A stretch of 64,000 nt of DNA from Rhodobacterales bacterium 32-67-9 (lineage in GTDB: Bacteria > Pseudomonadota > Alphaproteobacteria > Rhodobacterales > Rhodobacteraceae), in NCBI GenBank assembly GCA_002280515.1, contig NCEA01000014.1:1-64000 (forward strand). Direction: 5' to 3'. Each line of letters starts with the position of its first letter. Positions within the stretch are counted from its first letter, which is position 1. The notes beneath the pieces were generated by a model. That model did not search any database. It was not told where the DNA came from and was given only the letters and a program-made list of their open reading frames with translations. Shown here piece by piece: positions 1 through 8,507 of this stretch. The position numbers were made by a program, and so were the translations under genes.

Positions 1-1
1 G

Positions 2-82
2 ATGGAAGAGAAGCTGCGCTTCGCCATCCGCGAAGGCGGCCGCACCGTCGGCGCCGGCGTCGTCTCCAAGATCATCAAGTAA
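2..82 (+). CDS. tuf: Elongation factor Tu, C-terminal end (partial)
   Basis: Only the last 26 residues and the stop codon are inside the window. They read as the end of the third beta-barrel domain of EF-Tu, with the conserved [15 protein letters not shown] stretch followed by SKIIK. EF-Tu carries aminoacyl-tRNA to the ribosome as a GTP complex. Its position 74 bases before rpsJ is the classical str-S10 order. The upstream part of the gene lies outside the window. Confidence 0.95.
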   Translation: MEEKLRFAIREGGRTVGAGVVSKIIK

Positions 83-99
83 GACGACGGTTCGAAGCA

Positions 100-150
100 G
101 GCCGGGCAAGAGGCCCGGTCTGCCTCTCAACTCTGAAGCCCGCGAGAGGC
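100..150 (+). promoter_or_regulatory. Two leader hairpins before rpsJ
   Basis: Between tuf and rpsJ there are two inverted repeats. The first pairs CCGGGC with GCCCGG at about 102-118. The second pairs GCCTCTC (122-128) with GAGAGGC (144-150). The second right arm contains the purine stretch that would be the ribosome binding site for rpsJ, seven bases before the ATG, so the stem could limit translation. Neither hairpin has a T run, so they do not look like terminators. The regulatory role is inferred. Confidence 0.35.
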
Positions 151-156
151 AAGACA

Positions 157-468
157 ATGTCCAGTCAGAATATCCGCATCCGGCTCAAGGCCTTCGATTA
201 CCGCGTTCTGGATTCCAGCACGCAGGAAATCGTCAACACGGCCAAGCGCACCGGTGCCCAGGTCCGGGGTCCGATCCCGCTCCCGAACAAGATCGAGAAA
301 TTCACGGTTCTGCGCGGTCCGCACATCGACAAGAAGTCGCGCGACCAGTGGGAAATCCGTACGCACAAGCGGCTTCTCGACATCGTCGACCCGACCCCGC
401 AAACCGTGGACGCGCTGATGAAGCTCGACCTCGCGGCCGGCGTCGACGTCGAAATCAAGCTGAACTGA
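157..468 (+). CDS. rpsJ: 30S ribosomal protein S10
   Basis: 103 residues, the normal length for S10. The conserved blocks GPIPLP (about residues 38-43), FTVLRGPH and DKKSRDQWE are present. S10 sits in the head of the small subunit and also pairs with NusB in antitermination. It is the first gene of the S10 operon and is followed 14 bases later by rplC. The ATG follows a GAGAGG ribosome binding site. Confidence 0.98.
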   Translation: MSSQNIRIRLKAFDYRVLDSSTQEIVNTAKRTGAQVRGPIPLPNKIEKFTVLRGPHIDKKSRDQWEIRTHKRLLDIVDPTPQTVDALMKLDLAAGVDVEIKLN

Positions 469-482
469 GGAGGGCACAGACA

Positions 483-1343
483 ATGTTGCGCTCTGGCGTT
501 ATCGCAAAGAAGCTGGGCATGACCCGGCTGTTCCTGGAGGACGGCCGGCAGGTTCCGGTGACCGTTCTTCAGCTCGACAACCTGCAGGTCGTGGCGCAGC
601 GCACGGCCGAGAAGGATGGCTATTCCGCCGTCCAGCTCGGTGCGGGCTCGGCCAAGGCCAAGCGGACCACCGCCGCGATGCGCGGCCATTTCGCGGCCGC
701 CAACGTGGCCCCGAAGCGCAAGGTCGCGGAATTCCGGGTTTCCCCGGAAAACCTGATCGGCGTGGGCGAGGAAATCACCGCTGACCACTATTTCGCCGGT
801 CAGTTCGTGGACATCGCCGGCACCTCGATCGGCAAGGGCTTTGCCGGCGCGATGAAGCGGCACAACTTCGGCGGTCTCCGGGCGTCGCACGGTGTGTCGA
901 TCTCGCACCGTTCGCACGGCTCGACCGGCCAGTGCCAGGATCCGGGCAAGGTGTTCAAGGGCAAGAAGATGGCTGGCCATCTTGGCGCCGTCCGCGTCAC
1001 CACGCAGAACCTGCAGGTGGTCCGCACCGACAGCGACCGTGGCCTGATCATGGTCAAGGGCTCGGTTCCGGGTTCCAAGGGTGGCTGGGTGACGATCAAG
1101 GACGCGGTGAAGAAGCCGTTCCCGGAAAACGCCATTCTGCCCGCCGGTCTGAAGTCGCTGGGCGAGGCTGCCAAGAAGGCCGCTGAAGAGGCTGCCGCCG
1201 CTGCCGCCGCCGAGGAAGAAGCCGCCCGCAAGGCCGCGGCCGAGGCCGAGGCCGCCGCGATCGCCGCCGCCGAAGCGGAAGCCGCCGCGGCACCGCAGCA
1301 GGACGCTGGCGACGAGGCCGCGCCCGAAGGAGAGAAAGAATGA
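483..1343 (+). CDS. rplC: 50S ribosomal protein L3 with an Ala/Glu-rich tail
   Basis: 286 residues. The ATG at 483 follows GAGGAGGGC and gives the canonical L3 beginning [14 protein letters not shown]. The central loop near the peptidyl transferase centre ([12 protein letters not shown], then [10 protein letters not shown] at about residues 159-168) is conserved. L3 normally ends near residue 225. Here a tail of about 60 residues follows, made almost only of Ala, Glu and Lys and ending PEGEKE; it should form a charged helix. The stop overlaps the rplD start as ATGA. A longer frame runs upstream into rpsJ but has no support. Confidence 0.97.
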   Translation: MLRSGVIAKKLGMTRLFLEDGRQVPVTVLQLDNLQVVAQRTAEKDGYSAVQLGAGSAKAKRTTAAMRGHFAAANVAPKRKVAEFRVSPENLIGVGEEITADHYFAGQFVDIAGTSIGKGFAGAMKRHNFGGLRASHGVSISHRSHGSTGQCQDPGKVFKGKKMAGHLGAVRVTTQNLQVVRTDSDRGLIMVKGSVPGSKGGWVTIKDAVKKPFPENAILPAGLKSLGEAAKKAAEEAAAAAAAEEEAARKAAAEAEAAAIAAAEAEAAAAPQQDAGDEAAPEGEKE

Positions 1344-1975
1344 AACTCGATGTGATCAAGCTCGACGCCAAGAAGGCTGGCTCGATCGATCTCTCCGACG
1401 AGATCTTCGGGCTGGAGCCGCGCGCCGACATCCTGCACCGCGTCGTGCGCTGGCAGCGCGCCAAGGCGCAGGCCGGCACCCACTCGGTGCTGGGCAAGTC
1501 GGACGTGTCCTACTCGACCAAGAAGATCTATCGCCAGAAGGGCACCGGCGGCGCACGCCACGGTTCCAAGAAGGCGCCGATCTTCCGTCACGGCGGCACC
1601 TACAAGGGCCCGACCCCGCGCAGTCACGCCCATGACCTTCCCAAGAAGTTCCGGGCGCTCGGCCTCAAGCATGCGCTCTCGGCCAAGGCAGGGGCGGGGC
1701 AGCTCATCATTCTCGACAGCCTCGATATGAAGGAAGCCAAGACCAAGATCCTCGCCAAGGCGGCGAAAGAGCTTGGCTGGAAGCGCGTCCTGATCATCGA
1801 CGGCGCCGACGTGAACGAAAACTTCGCCCGCGCGGCCGCCAACATCGAGGGCATCGACGTGCTGCCGTCGATGGGCGCCAATGTCTACGACATCCTCAAG
1901 CGTGACACGCTCGTGCTCACCAAGGCAGGTGTCGAGGCGCTGGAGGCCCGTCTTGGCAAAGGGGACCTGAAATGA
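1340..1975 (+). CDS. rplD: 50S ribosomal protein L4
   Basis: 211 residues. The conserved loop with [12 protein letters not shown] (about residues 60-71) and [10 protein letters not shown] lines the peptide exit tunnel. In E. coli L4 also represses its own operon, but whether it does so here cannot be told from the sequence. The start overlaps the rplC stop (ATGA) and the stop overlaps the rplW start in the same way, so translation of the three genes is probably coupled. Confidence 0.98.
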   Translation: MKLDVIKLDAKKAGSIDLSDEIFGLEPRADILHRVVRWQRAKAQAGTHSVLGKSDVSYSTKKIYRQKGTGGARHGSKKAPIFRHGGTYKGPTPRSHAHDLPKKFRALGLKHALSAKAGAGQLIILDSLDMKEAKTKILAKAAKELGWKRVLIIDGADVNENFARAAANIEGIDVLPSMGANVYDILKRDTLVLTKAGVEALEARLGKGDLK

Positions 1976-2268
1976 GCGTGAAGTCGGAACATTACGACGT
2001 GATCGTCAAGCCGATCATCACCGAAAAGGCGACGATGGCCTCCGAGGCCGGCGCGGTCGTCTTCCAGGTGGCGAAGACCGCGACCAAGCCGCAGATCAAG
2101 GAAGCGGTCGAGGCGGTCTTCGGCGTTAAGGTGAAGGCGGTGAACACCACCATCACCAAGGGCAAGACCAAGCGCTTCCGCGGCCAGCCGGGCGTGCGGA
2201 GCGACGTGAAGAAAGCCTACGTCACCCTCGAAGAGGGGAACACTATCGACGTCTCTTCGGGGCTTTGA
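1972..2268 (+). CDS. rplW: 50S ribosomal protein L23
   Basis: 98 residues, normal length. The start of the core, [14 protein letters not shown], and the loop with GKTKRFRGQ are typical. L23 surrounds the tunnel exit and is the docking site for trigger factor and SRP. It is the last gene of the tightly overlapping rplC-rplD-rplW block. An unusual gap of 120 bases separates it from rplB and contains a terminator-like hairpin. Confidence 0.98.
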   Translation: MSVKSEHYDVIVKPIITEKATMASEAGAVVFQVAKTATKPQIKEAVEAVFGVKVKAVNTTITKGKTKRFRGQPGVRSDVKKAYVTLEEGNTIDVSSGL

Positions 2269-2287
2269 TAGAAGGCGGCGAATCTCG

Positions 2288-2317
2288 CGGCCCCGGACAC
2301 CGGGGCCGTGCGTTTTT
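2288..2317 (+). terminator. Terminator-like hairpin inside the S10 operon
   Basis: An 8 bp GC stem (CGGCCCCG with CGGGGCCG) and a 5-base loop are followed four bases later by five Ts. This fits a rho-independent terminator or attenuator just after rplW. It is unusual within a ribosomal operon and is followed at once by a promoter-like sequence. Confidence 0.5.
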
Positions 2318-2346
2318 GACAGTTGGGGACCTACGGGGCCCTAGAA
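2316..2346 (+). promoter_or_regulatory. Candidate promoter for rplB onward
   Basis: A perfect -35 hexamer TTGACA (2316-2321) lies just after the hairpin. At a spacing of 17 to 19 bases the sequence CCCTAGAA gives only a weak -10 element. The rplB start is about 45 bases further on. This would let rplB and the downstream genes be transcribed separately from rpsJ to rplW. Confidence 0.35.
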
Positions 2347-2388
2347 CGGAACGGACCGACAGGTCCAAAGCAACGGAAGACAGAAAGC

Positions 2389-3225
2389 ATGGCACTCAAG
2401 TCGTATAAGCCGACGACGCCGGGCCAGCGAGGGCTGGTTCTGATCGACCGTTCGGAGCTTTGGAAAGGTCGCCCCGTCAAGTCCCTCACCGAGGGTCTGA
2501 CGAAGACGGGCGGCCGGAACAATACCGGGCGGGTCACGATGTGGCACAAGGGTGGGGGCGCCAAGCGTCTTTACCGCGTCGTCGATTTCAAGCGTCGCAA
2601 GTTCGACATGGCGGCGACGGTCGAGCGGATCGAATACGATCCCAACCGCACCGCCTTCATCGCGCTGGTGAAATACCAGGATGGCGAACAGGCCTATATC
2701 CTCGCACCGCAGCGTCTGGCCGTGGGCGACAAGGTGATCGCCGGCGCCAAGACGGACGTGAAGCCCGGCAACGCGATGCCGTTCTCCGGCATGCCGATCG
2801 GCACGATCGTCCACAACGTCGAGCTGAAGCCCGGCAAGGGCGGCCAGTTGGCCCGCGCCGCAGGCACCTATGCCCAGTTCGTCGGCCGTGACGGTGGCTA
2901 CGCGCAGATCCGCCTCTCGTCGGGCGAATTGCGCATGGTCCGCCAGGAATGCATGGCGACGGTCGGTGCGGTCTCGAACTCGGATCACTCGAACCAGAAC
3001 TTCGGCAAGGCCGGCCGCATGCGTCACAAGGGCGTCCGCCCGACGGTGCGCGGTGTCGCGATGAACCCGATCGACCACCCGCATGGCGGTGGCGAGGGCC
3101 GGACCTCCGGTGGCCGTCATCCGGTCACCCCGTGGGGCAAGGGCACCAAGGGGAACAAGACCCGCAAGAACAAGACGACGGACAAGTACATCGTCCGCTC
3201 GCGCAATGCGAAGAAAGGGCGGTAA
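2389..3225 (+). CDS. rplB: 50S ribosomal protein L2
   Basis: 278 residues from the ATG at 2389, which gives the usual start [15 protein letters not shown]; the frame runs 22 codons further upstream but that part is not L2. The highly conserved HPHGGGEGR near the C-terminus, with the histidine at the subunit interface, is present. L2 is needed for subunit joining and peptidyl transfer. rpsS follows after three bases. Confidence 0.98.
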   Translation: MALKSYKPTTPGQRGLVLIDRSELWKGRPVKSLTEGLTKTGGRNNTGRVTMWHKGGGAKRLYRVVDFKRRKFDMAATVERIEYDPNRTAFIALVKYQDGEQAYILAPQRLAVGDKVIAGAKTDVKPGNAMPFSGMPIGTIVHNVELKPGKGGQLARAAGTYAQFVGRDGGYAQIRLSSGELRMVRQECMATVGAVSNSDHSNQNFGKAGRMRHKGVRPTVRGVAMNPIDHPHGGGEGRTSGGRHPVTPWGKGTKGNKTRKNKTTDKYIVRSRNAKKGR

Positions 3226-3228
3226 TCC

Positions 3229-3507
3229 ATGTCGCGTTCTATTTGGAAAGGCCCGTTCGTCGATTCCTATCTGCTGAAGAAGGCAGAGAAGTCTCAGGCC
3301 TCGGGCAAGTCGGAAGTGATCAAGATCTGGTCGCGCCGCTCCACCATCCTGCCGCAGTTCGTCGGCCTCACCTTCGGGGTCTACAACGGGCACAAGCACA
3401 TCCCGGTCAACGTGACCGAGGAGATGATCGGCCAGAAGTTCGGGGAATATTCGCCGACGCGGACCTATTACGGTCACGCCGCCGATAAGAAAGCCAAGAG
3501 GAAATAA
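3229..3507 (+). CDS. rpsS: 30S ribosomal protein S19
   Basis: 92 residues, full length. It begins [12 protein letters not shown] and contains the conserved WSRRSTILP and YNGHKHIPV blocks. S19 forms a complex with S13 in the small-subunit head near the decoding site. It is separated by three bases from rplB and from rplV. Confidence 0.98.
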   Translation: MSRSIWKGPFVDSYLLKKAEKSQASGKSEVIKIWSRRSTILPQFVGLTFGVYNGHKHIPVNVTEEMIGQKFGEYSPTRTYYGHAADKKAKRK

Positions 3508-3510
3508 GCC

Positions 3511-3891
3511 ATGAGCAAGGAAAAAAATCCGCGCCGCGTGGCCGATAACGAAGCGATGGCCAAGTCCAAGATGCTTCGTACCTCGCCGCAGAAGCTGAAC
3601 CTCGTTGCCGCGATGATCCGTGGCAAGAAGGTCGAAAAGGCGCTTGCCGACCTGACCTTCTCGAAGAAGCGGATCGCCGAGGACGTGCGCAAGTGCCTGC
3701 AGTCGGCCATCGCCAACGCCGAGAACAACCATGGTCTCGACGTTGACGGCCTCGTCGTCGCCGAAGCCTATGTCGGCAAGAACATCACGCTGAAGCGCGG
3801 TCGCCCGCGGGCCCGTGGCCGGTTCGGCAAGATCATGAAACCGTTCAGCGAGCTGACCATCAAGGTGCGGCAAGTCGAGGAGCAAGCGTAA
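3511..3891 (+). CDS. rplV: 50S ribosomal protein L22
   Basis: 126 residues. The [20 protein letters not shown] start of the domain and the tunnel hairpin ending in [10 protein letters not shown] (about residues 98-107) are clear. This hairpin reaches into the exit tunnel, where macrolide resistance changes occur in other bacteria. The last base of the stop codon is the first base of the rpsC start. Confidence 0.98.
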   Translation: MSKEKNPRRVADNEAMAKSKMLRTSPQKLNLVAAMIRGKKVEKALADLTFSKKRIAEDVRKCLQSAIANAENNHGLDVDGLVVAEAYVGKNITLKRGRPRARGRFGKIMKPFSELTIKVRQVEEQA

Positions 3892-4601
3892 TGGGACAGA
3901 AGGTCAACCCGATCGGCATGCGCCTCCAGGTCAACCGCACCTGGGACAGCCGCTGGTACGCCGACAGCAAGGACTACGGCAACCTGCTTCTTGAAGACCT
4001 CAAGATGCGCGAGTTCATCCACGACTACGCCAAGCAGGCCGGTGTCTCGAAGGTCATCATCGAGCGTCCGCACAAGAAGTGCCGCGTGACGATCCACACG
4101 GCGCGTCCGGGTGTCATCATCGGCAAGAAAGGCGCGGACATCGAGACGCTGCGCAAGAAGCTGGCGAACTTCACCGCGTCGGAACTGCACCTAAACATCG
4201 TCGAGGTCCGCAAGCCTGAACTGGACGCCGCCCTGGTCGCGGAATCGATCGCCCAGCAGCTCGAGCGTCGGGTCTCGTTCCGCCGCGCGATGAAGCGTGG
4301 CGTGCAGAACGCGATGCGGATGGGCGCCCTTGGCATCCGGGTCAACGTCGCCGGCCGTCTCGGCGGCGCGGAAATCGCCCGGACCGAGTGGTACCGCGAA
4401 GGCCGCGTGCCTCTGCACACCCTGCGTGCCGACATCGACTATGCTCTGGCCGAGGCGACGACCCCCTACGGGATCATCGGCATCAAGGTCTGGATCTTCA
4501 AAGGCGAGATCATGGAGCATGACCCCCAGGCTCGCGACCGCAAGGCCGCCGAGGCCCAGGACGGTCCGGCACCCCGCGGCCCGCGCCGCGACGCCCGGTA
4601 A
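3891..4601 (+). CDS. rpsC: 30S ribosomal protein S3
   Basis: 236 residues. It begins [12 protein letters not shown]. The KH domain carries the [12 protein letters not shown] loop (about residues 64-75), and the C-terminal domain has [12 protein letters not shown]3 lines the mRNA entry channel. The end is a short, variable, Pro/Arg-rich tail. rplP follows after 12 bases. Confidence 0.98.
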   Translation: MGQKVNPIGMRLQVNRTWDSRWYADSKDYGNLLLEDLKMREFIHDYAKQAGVSKVIIERPHKKCRVTIHTARPGVIIGKKGADIETLRKKLANFTASELHLNIVEVRKPELDAALVAESIAQQLERRVSFRRAMKRGVQNAMRMGALGIRVNVAGRLGGAEIARTEWYREGRVPLHTLRADIDYALAEATTPYGIIGIKVWIFKGEIMEHDPQARDRKAAEAQDGPAPRGPRRDAR

Positions 4602-4613
4602 GGAGTAGGAAAG

Positions 4614-5027
4614 ATGCTGCAACCGAAACGGACCAAGTTCCGTAAACAGTTCAAGGGCAAGATCAGCGGCGAGGCCAAGGGCGGCTTCGAGTTGAGCTTC
4701 GGCGGCTTCGGCCTGAAGGCGACCGAGCCCGAGCGCATCACCGCGCGGCAGATCGAGGCGGCCCGCCGCGCGATCACCCGCCACATGAAGCGTCAGGGCC
4801 GGGTGTGGATCCGCGTGTTCCCGGACGTTCCGGTCTCGTCGAAACCGACCGAGGTGCGTATGGGTAAGGGCAAGGGCTCCGTCGATTACTGGGCGGCCAA
4901 GGTCAAGCCCGGCCGCGTGATGTTCGAGATCGACGGCGTCAACGAGGTCATCGCCCGCGAGGCGCTCCGCCTCGGCGCGATGAAGCTGCCGATCAAGACC
5001 CGCGTCGTGGTCCGCGAAGACTGGTAA
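4614..5027 (+). CDS. rplP: 50S ribosomal protein L16
   Basis: 137 residues, full length: it begins [15 protein letters not shown] and ends with the conserved [12 protein letters not shown] stretch. L16 helps position A-site tRNA. The gene is intact and followed by a terminator. In most bacteria rpmC follows directly; here about 1.7 kb intervenes. The last ~100 bases, plus the terminator, are present a second time in degraded form at 5773-5914. Confidence 0.97.
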   Translation: MLQPKRTKFRKQFKGKISGEAKGGFELSFGGFGLKATEPERITARQIEAARRAITRHMKRQGRVWIRVFPDVPVSSKPTEVRMGKGKGSVDYWAAKVKPGRVMFEIDGVNEVIAREALRLGAMKLPIKTRVVVREDW

Positions 5028-5037
5028 GCTGATAAGC

Positions 5038-5058
5038 GGATGGGCATATTGCCCATCC
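5038..5058. repeat. Palindrome in the rplP 3' region
   Basis: GGATGGGCA and TGCCCATCC form a 21-base palindrome with almost no loop, followed by CTACGG. It looks like a dispersed palindromic (REP-like) unit of the kind common between Rhodobacter genes. The second rplP copy has a different sequence ending in CCTACGG at the matching place. Confidence 0.45.
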
Positions 5059-5068
5059 TACGGGATTG

Positions 5069-5097
5069 GCCCCCGCCGGAAACGGTGGGGGCTTTTT
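5069..5097 (+). terminator. Rho-independent terminator after rplP
   Basis: A strong stem GCCCCCGCC / GGTGGGGGC with a short loop is followed directly by five Ts. It should end S10 operon transcription after rplP, so the spc half needs its own promoter. A degraded copy lies at about 5879-5914. Confidence 0.85.
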
Positions 5098-5146
5098 CGT
5101 TGCATTCCGTCCGTGTATGCCGGGCCAAGCGCAAAGGAACCCCGTC

Positions 5147-5770
5147 ATGGCCGACATCACCTCTCTCTTCGTCACCCGCCTCTACCGCGCCGCTCTGAAC
5201 GATCTGGCGAGGCCCAGGATCGACGGCGATGAACTGCGGGCCACGTGCGAGTTGATCGCCGAGGAGGACGAGGCGGGCCAGATGTGGTGCGAGGAGAACG
5301 GCTATCCCGGCTATACCTCCTATGCCTCGCTGAACGATCTGCCCTTGCGCGCACCGGTCTTTGCCGATCTCAGGAAGGCGCTCGACAAGCACGTCGCGGC
5401 CTTCGTGACAGACCTCGGCTTCGATCTCGGCGCGGGCAAGCTCAAGTGCGACAGCCTCTGGATCAACATCCTGCCCGAGGGCGGCACCCATGCGAGCCAT
5501 ATCCACACCCATTCGGTGATCTCCGGCACCACCTATGTCGCGATGCCCGAAGGCACCTCGGCGCTGAAGCTCGAAGACCCCCGCCTGCCGATGATGATGC
5601 ACGCGCCCCTGCGCCGGAAGGATGCGGGGCGGGAGCTGCAACCCTTCGTCTACGTGAAGCCCGAGGTCGGGGACGTCCTCTTGTGGGAAAGCTGGCTCCG
5701 CCACGAAGTGCCGATGAACATGGCCGAAGACGAGCGGATTTCGGTGAGTTTCAACTACAACTGGGCGTAG
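5147..5770 (+). CDS. Putative 2OG-Fe(II) oxygenase (TIGR02466-like)
   Basis: 207 residues from the ATG at 5147. The C-terminal half has the features of the small 2-oxoglutarate/Fe(II) oxygenase family with a jelly-roll core: WINILPEGGTHASHIH, then SGTTYV, and later WESWLRHEVP with NMAEDERISVSFNYNW at the end. The HIH and the later RHEV histidine are the likely iron ligands. The substrate is unknown. The gene is the cargo between rplP and a displaced rplP fragment: its stop codon is only two or three bases before that fragment begins. It sits after a terminator, so it must have its own promoter or be read through. GC content is like its neighbours. Confidence 0.8.
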   Translation: MADITSLFVTRLYRAALNDLARPRIDGDELRATCELIAEEDEAGQMWCEENGYPGYTSYASLNDLPLRAPVFADLRKALDKHVAAFVTDLGFDLGAGKLKCDSLWINILPEGGTHASHIHTHSVISGTTYVAMPEGTSALKLEDPRLPMMMHAPLRRKDAGRELQPFVYVKPEVGDVLLWESWLRHEVPMNMAEDERISVSFNYNWA

Positions 5771-5772
5771 CT

Positions 5773-5914
5773 GGCTCGCGTGGCGTTCGAGATCGACGGC
5801 GAAGCTGCCGATCACAACTCGCATCGTGGTTCGCGAGGACTGGCAAATGGGTTGGGCTGAAGTCCGGCCTACGGATTTGGCCCCTGCCGAAAACGGCGTG
5901 GGTCTTTGCTTTTT
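5773..5914 (+). repeat. Degraded second copy of the rplP 3' end and terminator
   Basis: Base-by-base reading matches this stretch to 4915-5100. GTTCGAGATCGACGGC is identical to 4922-4937. A deletion of 44 bases follows. Then 43 bases ending GACTGG match 4982-5024 with six differences by eye. The rplP stop TAA has become CAA. The terminator region (CCTACGG, GGCCCCTGCCG...) is still recognisable but its stem is eroded. The unit is a direct repeat flanking the oxygenase gene. It cannot encode functional L16. Confidence 0.85.
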
Positions 5915-5971
5915 GGGCTGACTTCGTTCTATGGTCGCGCCGCACTCCTACAGAGACGCAGGTGCGTTTTT

Positions 5972-6559
5972 ATGAACTTGCTACACGCCTTCAATTGCTT
6001 GCTCCTACCGTGTCGTGACAACGCCGATGAGCACCATTGGATGAGCCAATGGGAGGCGGCGCTGCCGAACTTGACCCGCGTCGTTCAGGACGAATGGGTC
6101 GACCCGAAACTGGGGCCTTGGGCCGCGCGTCTGGACGAATATGTCGCCCGATGCACCCGGCCGGTTGTTCTGATCGCCCACAGCTTAGGGACGTCCTTGA
6201 TCATGCACCGGGCGCACCATTCGTTGGCGTCGCGCGTTGCGGGCGCCTTCATGGTTGCGCCATCGGATCGCGGCCCTGCTGACATCTGGCCGAATGCCGA
6301 CAGAAATGGCTTTGCGCCGATGATACTGAAACGGTTTCCGTTTCCCTCAATGGTGCTGGCCAGCCGCAATGATCCCTACGTCGCTTATCACCGCGCCCAG
6401 ACATTCGCCGAAGCCTGGGGGTCCGATCTGGTCGACATGGGCCAGTCAGGGCACATGGGGAACGCAGATCGCCTTGGGCTTTGGCCTCAGGGTCTAGAGC
6501 ACTTTGGGGCGTTTCTCTCTCGGATTGCGGTTGAGCGGAAACTTCTCACCAGCCAATAG
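5972..6559 (+). CDS. RBBP9/YdeN-family serine hydrolase
   Basis: 195 residues from the ATG at 5972. The alpha/beta-hydrolase fold is suggested by NCLLLP (first strand), DEHHWMSQWE, the nucleophile elbow LIAHSLGTSL (Ser at about residue 73), the acid in ASRNDPYV and the base in SGHMGNADRLGLWPQG. The last motif is typical of the RBBP9/YdeN group. The family normally has Pro-Gly after the first strand; here it reads PCRDN, so the first loop differs. The base composition is less GC-rich than the neighbouring ribosomal genes, suggesting transfer. The ribosome binding site is weak. The physiological substrate is not known. Confidence 0.75.
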   Translation: MNLLHAFNCLLLPCRDNADEHHWMSQWEAALPNLTRVVQDEWVDPKLGPWAARLDEYVARCTRPVVLIAHSLGTSLIMHRAHHSLASRVAGAFMVAPSDRGPADIWPNADRNGFAPMILKRFPFPSMVLASRNDPYVAYHRAQTFAEAWGSDLVDMGQSGHMGNADRLGLWPQGLEHFGAFLSRIAVERKLLTSQ

Positions 6560-6600
6560 CGCTGGGAGAACATGGGAATGGCAACACCCCACCTTTCCCC

Positions 6601-6629
6601 TTGCCCCCCGCCCGCACCTCCCTTATAGG
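6601..6629 (+). promoter_or_regulatory. Candidate promoter of the spc gene block
   Basis: TTGCCC (6601-6606) and TATAGG (6624-6629) are spaced by 17 bases, a good sigma-70 arrangement. It lies 110 bases before rpmC. A leader follows that contains an inverted repeat CACCAGA/TCTGGTG (6682-6718). As rplP ends in a terminator, this is the natural start for rpmC to rpmD transcription. Confidence 0.5.
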
Positions 6630-6738
6630 GACGCATCCTGCGATTCCGGGGTTCCGGGATTCGCATGTCCATCATTGACTCCACCAGATCAAGGGTGACC
6701 CGCAAGGGCCCTCTGGTGATGTGAGAAGGAAGAGGCGC

Positions 6739-6942
6739 ATGAACGCCACCGAACTGAAAGCGAAGACGCCCGACCAGCTCCGCGATGAGCTTGTCGCGCT
6801 GAAGAAGGAGGCCTTCAACCTCCGCTTCCAGCAGGCCACCGGCCAGCTTGAGAACACCGCCCGCATGCGCGCCGTCCGCCGCGACGTTGCCCGCATCCAG
6901 ACCGTTCTGAACCAGAAAGCCGCTGCGGCGGCGGCGAACTGA
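6739..6942 (+). CDS. rpmC: 50S ribosomal protein L29
   Basis: 67 residues from the ATG at 6739, preceded by GAAGGAAGAGG; this gives the normal [18 protein letters not shown] start. An in-frame GTG six codons upstream is less likely. Two helices, with the family signature [22 protein letters not shown], are present. L29 lies next to the tunnel exit beside L23. rpsQ follows after 11 bases. Confidence 0.97.
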   Translation: MNATELKAKTPDQLRDELVALKKEAFNLRFQQATGQLENTARMRAVRRDVARIQTVLNQKAAAAAAN

Positions 6943-6953
6943 GGACCACGCAC

Positions 6954-7193
6954 ATGCCCAAACGTATCCTGCAAGGCGTCGTGACCTCGGACAAGAACGA
7001 GCAGACGATCACCGTCCTCGTCGAGCGTCGCTTCAAGCACCCGCTGCTGCACAAGACCGTGCGGAAGTCGAAGAAATACCGCGCCCATGACGCGGAGAAC
7101 AAGTTCAAGGTCGGCGATACCGTGCGCATCGAAGAATGCGCGCCGATCTCGAAGACGAAACGCTGGACGGTGGTGAGCGACGCAACTGCGTAA
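6954..7193 (+). CDS. rpsQ: 30S ribosomal protein S17
   Basis: 79 residues. The OB-fold signature [19 protein letters not shown] and the [10 protein letters not shown] and [13 protein letters not shown] blocks are conserved. S17 binds 16S rRNA early in assembly. A 61-base gap with a small CTGGGG...CCCCAAAG hairpin separates it from rplN. Confidence 0.98.
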   Translation: MPKRILQGVVTSDKNEQTITVLVERRFKHPLLHKTVRKSKKYRAHDAENKFKVGDTVRIEECAPISKTKRWTVVSDATA

Positions 7194-7254
7194 GCGCCCC
7201 TGAAAGCTCAATCGAAACCCTGGGGAATGATCCCCAAAGGTCGGGAGAAACCAA

Positions 7255-7623
7255 ATGATCCAGATGCAGACCAATCTGGATGTTGCTGACAACAGCGGCG
7301 CTCGCCGTGTTCAGTGCATCAAGGTCCTGGGTGGTTCCCATCGCCGTTACGCCTCTGTGGGCGACATCATCGTGGTGTCGGTGAAAGAAGCCATCCCGCG
7401 CGGCCGCGTGAAGAAGGGCGACGTCCGCAAGGCCGTCGTCGTGCGCACCGCCAAGGAAGTCCGCCGTGAAGACGGCACCGCAATCCGCTTTGACCGAAAC
7501 GCCGCCGTCATCCTGAACAACCAGGGCGAACCGGTCGGCACCCGTATCTTCGGGCCGGTCGTGCGCGAACTGCGCGCCAAGAACTTCATGAAGATCATCT
7601 CGCTGGCTCCGGAGGTGCTCTGA
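7255..7623 (+). CDS. rplN: 50S ribosomal protein L14
   Basis: 122 residues, exactly the family length. It begins [17 protein letters not shown] and contains [12 protein letters not shown]14 contacts the small subunit and is the target of the silencing factor RsfS. The last A of its stop codon is the first base of the rplX ATG. Confidence 0.98.
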   Translation: MIQMQTNLDVADNSGARRVQCIKVLGGSHRRYASVGDIIVVSVKEAIPRGRVKKGDVRKAVVVRTAKEVRREDGTAIRFDRNAAVILNNQGEPVGTRIFGPVVRELRAKNFMKIISLAPEVL

Positions 7624-7928
7624 TGGCTGCGAAACTCAAAAAAGGCGACACGGTCGTCGTCCTTGCCGGCAAGGACAAGGGCAAGAAGGGTGACATCCAG
7701 TCCGTCGATCCGAAGGCCAACAAGGCCGTGGTCGAGGGCATCAACGTCGCCATCCGTCACACCCGCCAGTCCCAGTCGAACCAGGGCGGCCGCCAGCCGA
7801 AGGCGATGCCGGTCGACCTGTCGAACCTGGCGCTGATGGACAAGAACGGCAAGGCAACCCGCGTCGGCTTCCGCATGGAAGAGGGCAAGAAGGTGCGCTT
7901 CGCCAAGACCACGGGGGATGTGATCTGA
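7623..7928 (+). CDS. rplX: 50S ribosomal protein L24
   Basis: 101 residues. A KOW motif ([17 protein letters not shown], about residues 6-22) and the conserved [10 protein letters not shown] and [12 protein letters not shown] blocks are seen. L24 starts large-subunit assembly and lies at the tunnel exit. It shares a base with both the rplN stop and the rplE start. Confidence 0.98.
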   Translation: MAAKLKKGDTVVVLAGKDKGKKGDIQSVDPKANKAVVEGINVAIRHTRQSQSNQGGRQPKAMPVDLSNLALMDKNGKATRVGFRMEEGKKVRFAKTTGDVI

Positions 7929-8488
7929 TGCTCGACCAAGCAACCTACACCCCGCGCCTCAAGGCCGCCTACCAGAGCAAGATCCGTGCCGCGCTGAAGG
8001 AGGAATTCTCCTACAAGAACGACATGCAGATCCCGCGGCTCGACAAGATCGTCCTGAACATGGGCGTCGGCGAGGCCGTCAAGGATACCAAGAAGGTCAA
8101 GCAGGCCGCGGACGAACTGAGCCTGATCGCCGGTCAGAAGGCGGTGATCAACAAGGCGAAGAAGTCGATCGCCGGCTTCCGCGTGCGTGAAGAGATGCCG
8201 CTCGGCACCAAGGTCACGCTGCGCGGCGACCGGATGTACGAATTCCTCGACCGCCTGATCACCATCGCGCTCCCGCGCGTCCGCGACTTCCGCGGCGTCA
8301 AGGGTTCCTCGTTCGATGGTCGTGGCAACTACGCGATGGGCCTGAAGGAACACATCGTGTTCCCCGAGATCGACTTCGACAAGGTCGACGAAGTTCTCGG
8401 CATGGACATCATCATCTGCACCACCGCGAAAACCGACGCGGAAGCGAAGGCGCTGTTGAAGCAATTCAACATGCCCTTCACCAGCTGA
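7928..8488 (+). CDS. rplE: 50S ribosomal protein L5
   Basis: 186 residues. Conserved blocks: [21 protein letters not shown]-equivalent region [30 protein letters not shown] and [19 protein letters not shown]5 binds 5S rRNA and P-site tRNA. rpsN follows after 19 bases. Confidence 0.98.
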   Translation: MLDQATYTPRLKAAYQSKIRAALKEEFSYKNDMQIPRLDKIVLNMGVGEAVKDTKKVKQAADELSLIAGQKAVINKAKKSIAGFRVREEMPLGTKVTLRGDRMYEFLDRLITIALPRVRDFRGVKGSSFDGRGNYAMGLKEHIVFPEIDFDKVDEVLGMDIIICTTAKTDAEAKALLKQFNMPFTS

Positions 8489-8507
8489 TCGCGGGAGGAA
8501 AGAGACA

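Noticed and set aside
2341-3885. A minus-strand open frame of about 514 codons opposite rplB-rpsS-rplV
   Set aside because: Antisense to three intact ribosomal genes; no motif.
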